Source: CALEUX01 sp037439945
Lineage (GTDB): Bacteria > Bacteroidota > Bacteroidia > Bacteroidales > Marinilabiliaceae
Direction: 5' to 3'
DNA length: 6,202 nt
Assembly: GCA_037439945.1 (NCBI GenBank)
Contig: JBBIVA010000159.1
Location: forward strand, 1-6,202
Shown: positions 6,063 through 6,202 of the stretch, in pieces
Numbering within the stretch: the first letter of the stretch is position 1
How the letters are laid out: each line of letters starts with the position of its first letter
Translations under genes and position numbers: made by a program
The notes under the pieces: generated by a model
Told to the model about the DNA's origin: nothing
Seen by the model: only the letters and a program-made list of their open reading frames with translations
Databases searched by the model: none

Positions 6063-6202
6063 TTAAATTCCGCTGTTTTTATTACTAAAGTAAAAAACTC
6101 TTTTCTCCATTTTTTCAGTAAAAATAAAGGGATTTGAAAATAACCCTGGTTTATCTTTAATAGAATCGAGCCAGGTTTTTGCTACTAACTGGGGTAAATG
6201 CA
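6063..6202 (-). CDS. 3' end of an unidentified gene, cut by the window edge
   Basis: Minus-strand reading from the right edge stays open for 45 codons and ends at TAA (6065-6063). The residues, beginning HLPQLVAKTWLDSIKDKPG and ending EKRVFYFSNKNSGI, have a protein-like mix of charged, aromatic and hydrophobic residues, not the poly-Asn/Lys/Ile look of noncoding AT-rich DNA. I do not recognise the family. It would be transcribed towards the decayed gene, ending 40 bp from its last stop, in a tail-to-tail layout. A chance open frame of this length is possible, so this is tentative. Confidence 0.45.
   Translation of the reverse strand, partial: HLPQLVAKTWLDSIKDKPGLFSNPFIFTEKMEKRVFYFSNKNSGI

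Overview
The window is AT-rich and looks like a member of the Bacteroidota. The start codons lack Shine-Dalgarno sequences, there is a TAnnTTTG-type promoter box, signal peptides end just before Gln, and the proteins resemble Bacteroidota families. Nothing in the sequence fixes genus or species.

Positions 110-5325 hold one five-gene operon on the minus strand, in this transcription order: a secreted outer-membrane beta-barrel protein (4192-5325), a LolD/MacB-type ABC ATPase (3421-4128), a first FtsX/LolC-type permease (2168-3343), a second FtsX/LolC-type permease (897-2171) and a periplasmic LolA-like protein (110-844). The two permease genes overlap by ATGA, and the other gaps are 52-77 bp. 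Together they could form an envelope-spanning machine: one ATPase drives two unlike permeases, as in LolCDE, with a LolA-like carrier or lipid-binding partner in the periplasm and a barrel in the outer membrane. The substrate cannot be read from sequence.

The second permease is broken by a single in-frame TAA at 1833-1835. There is no frameshift: the same frame continues through seven codons into the remaining 304 codons. This is a nonsense mutation, a sequencing error or, much less likely, a recoded stop.

Upstream of the operon (5326-5635) there is no gene. The stretch holds two exact 33-bp direct repeats 76 bp apart. Each carries a TATCTTTG box on the minus strand, and the copy nearer the operon also has a TTG at promoter spacing. 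Positions 5636-6023 on the plus strand hold a decayed gene whose pieces resemble the two halves of DUF4287/DUF5655 proteins, with at least four stops and a frame change. At the right edge (6063-6202, minus strand) is what looks like the last 45 codons of an unidentified gene. Positions 1-109 hold only a possible terminator for the operon.
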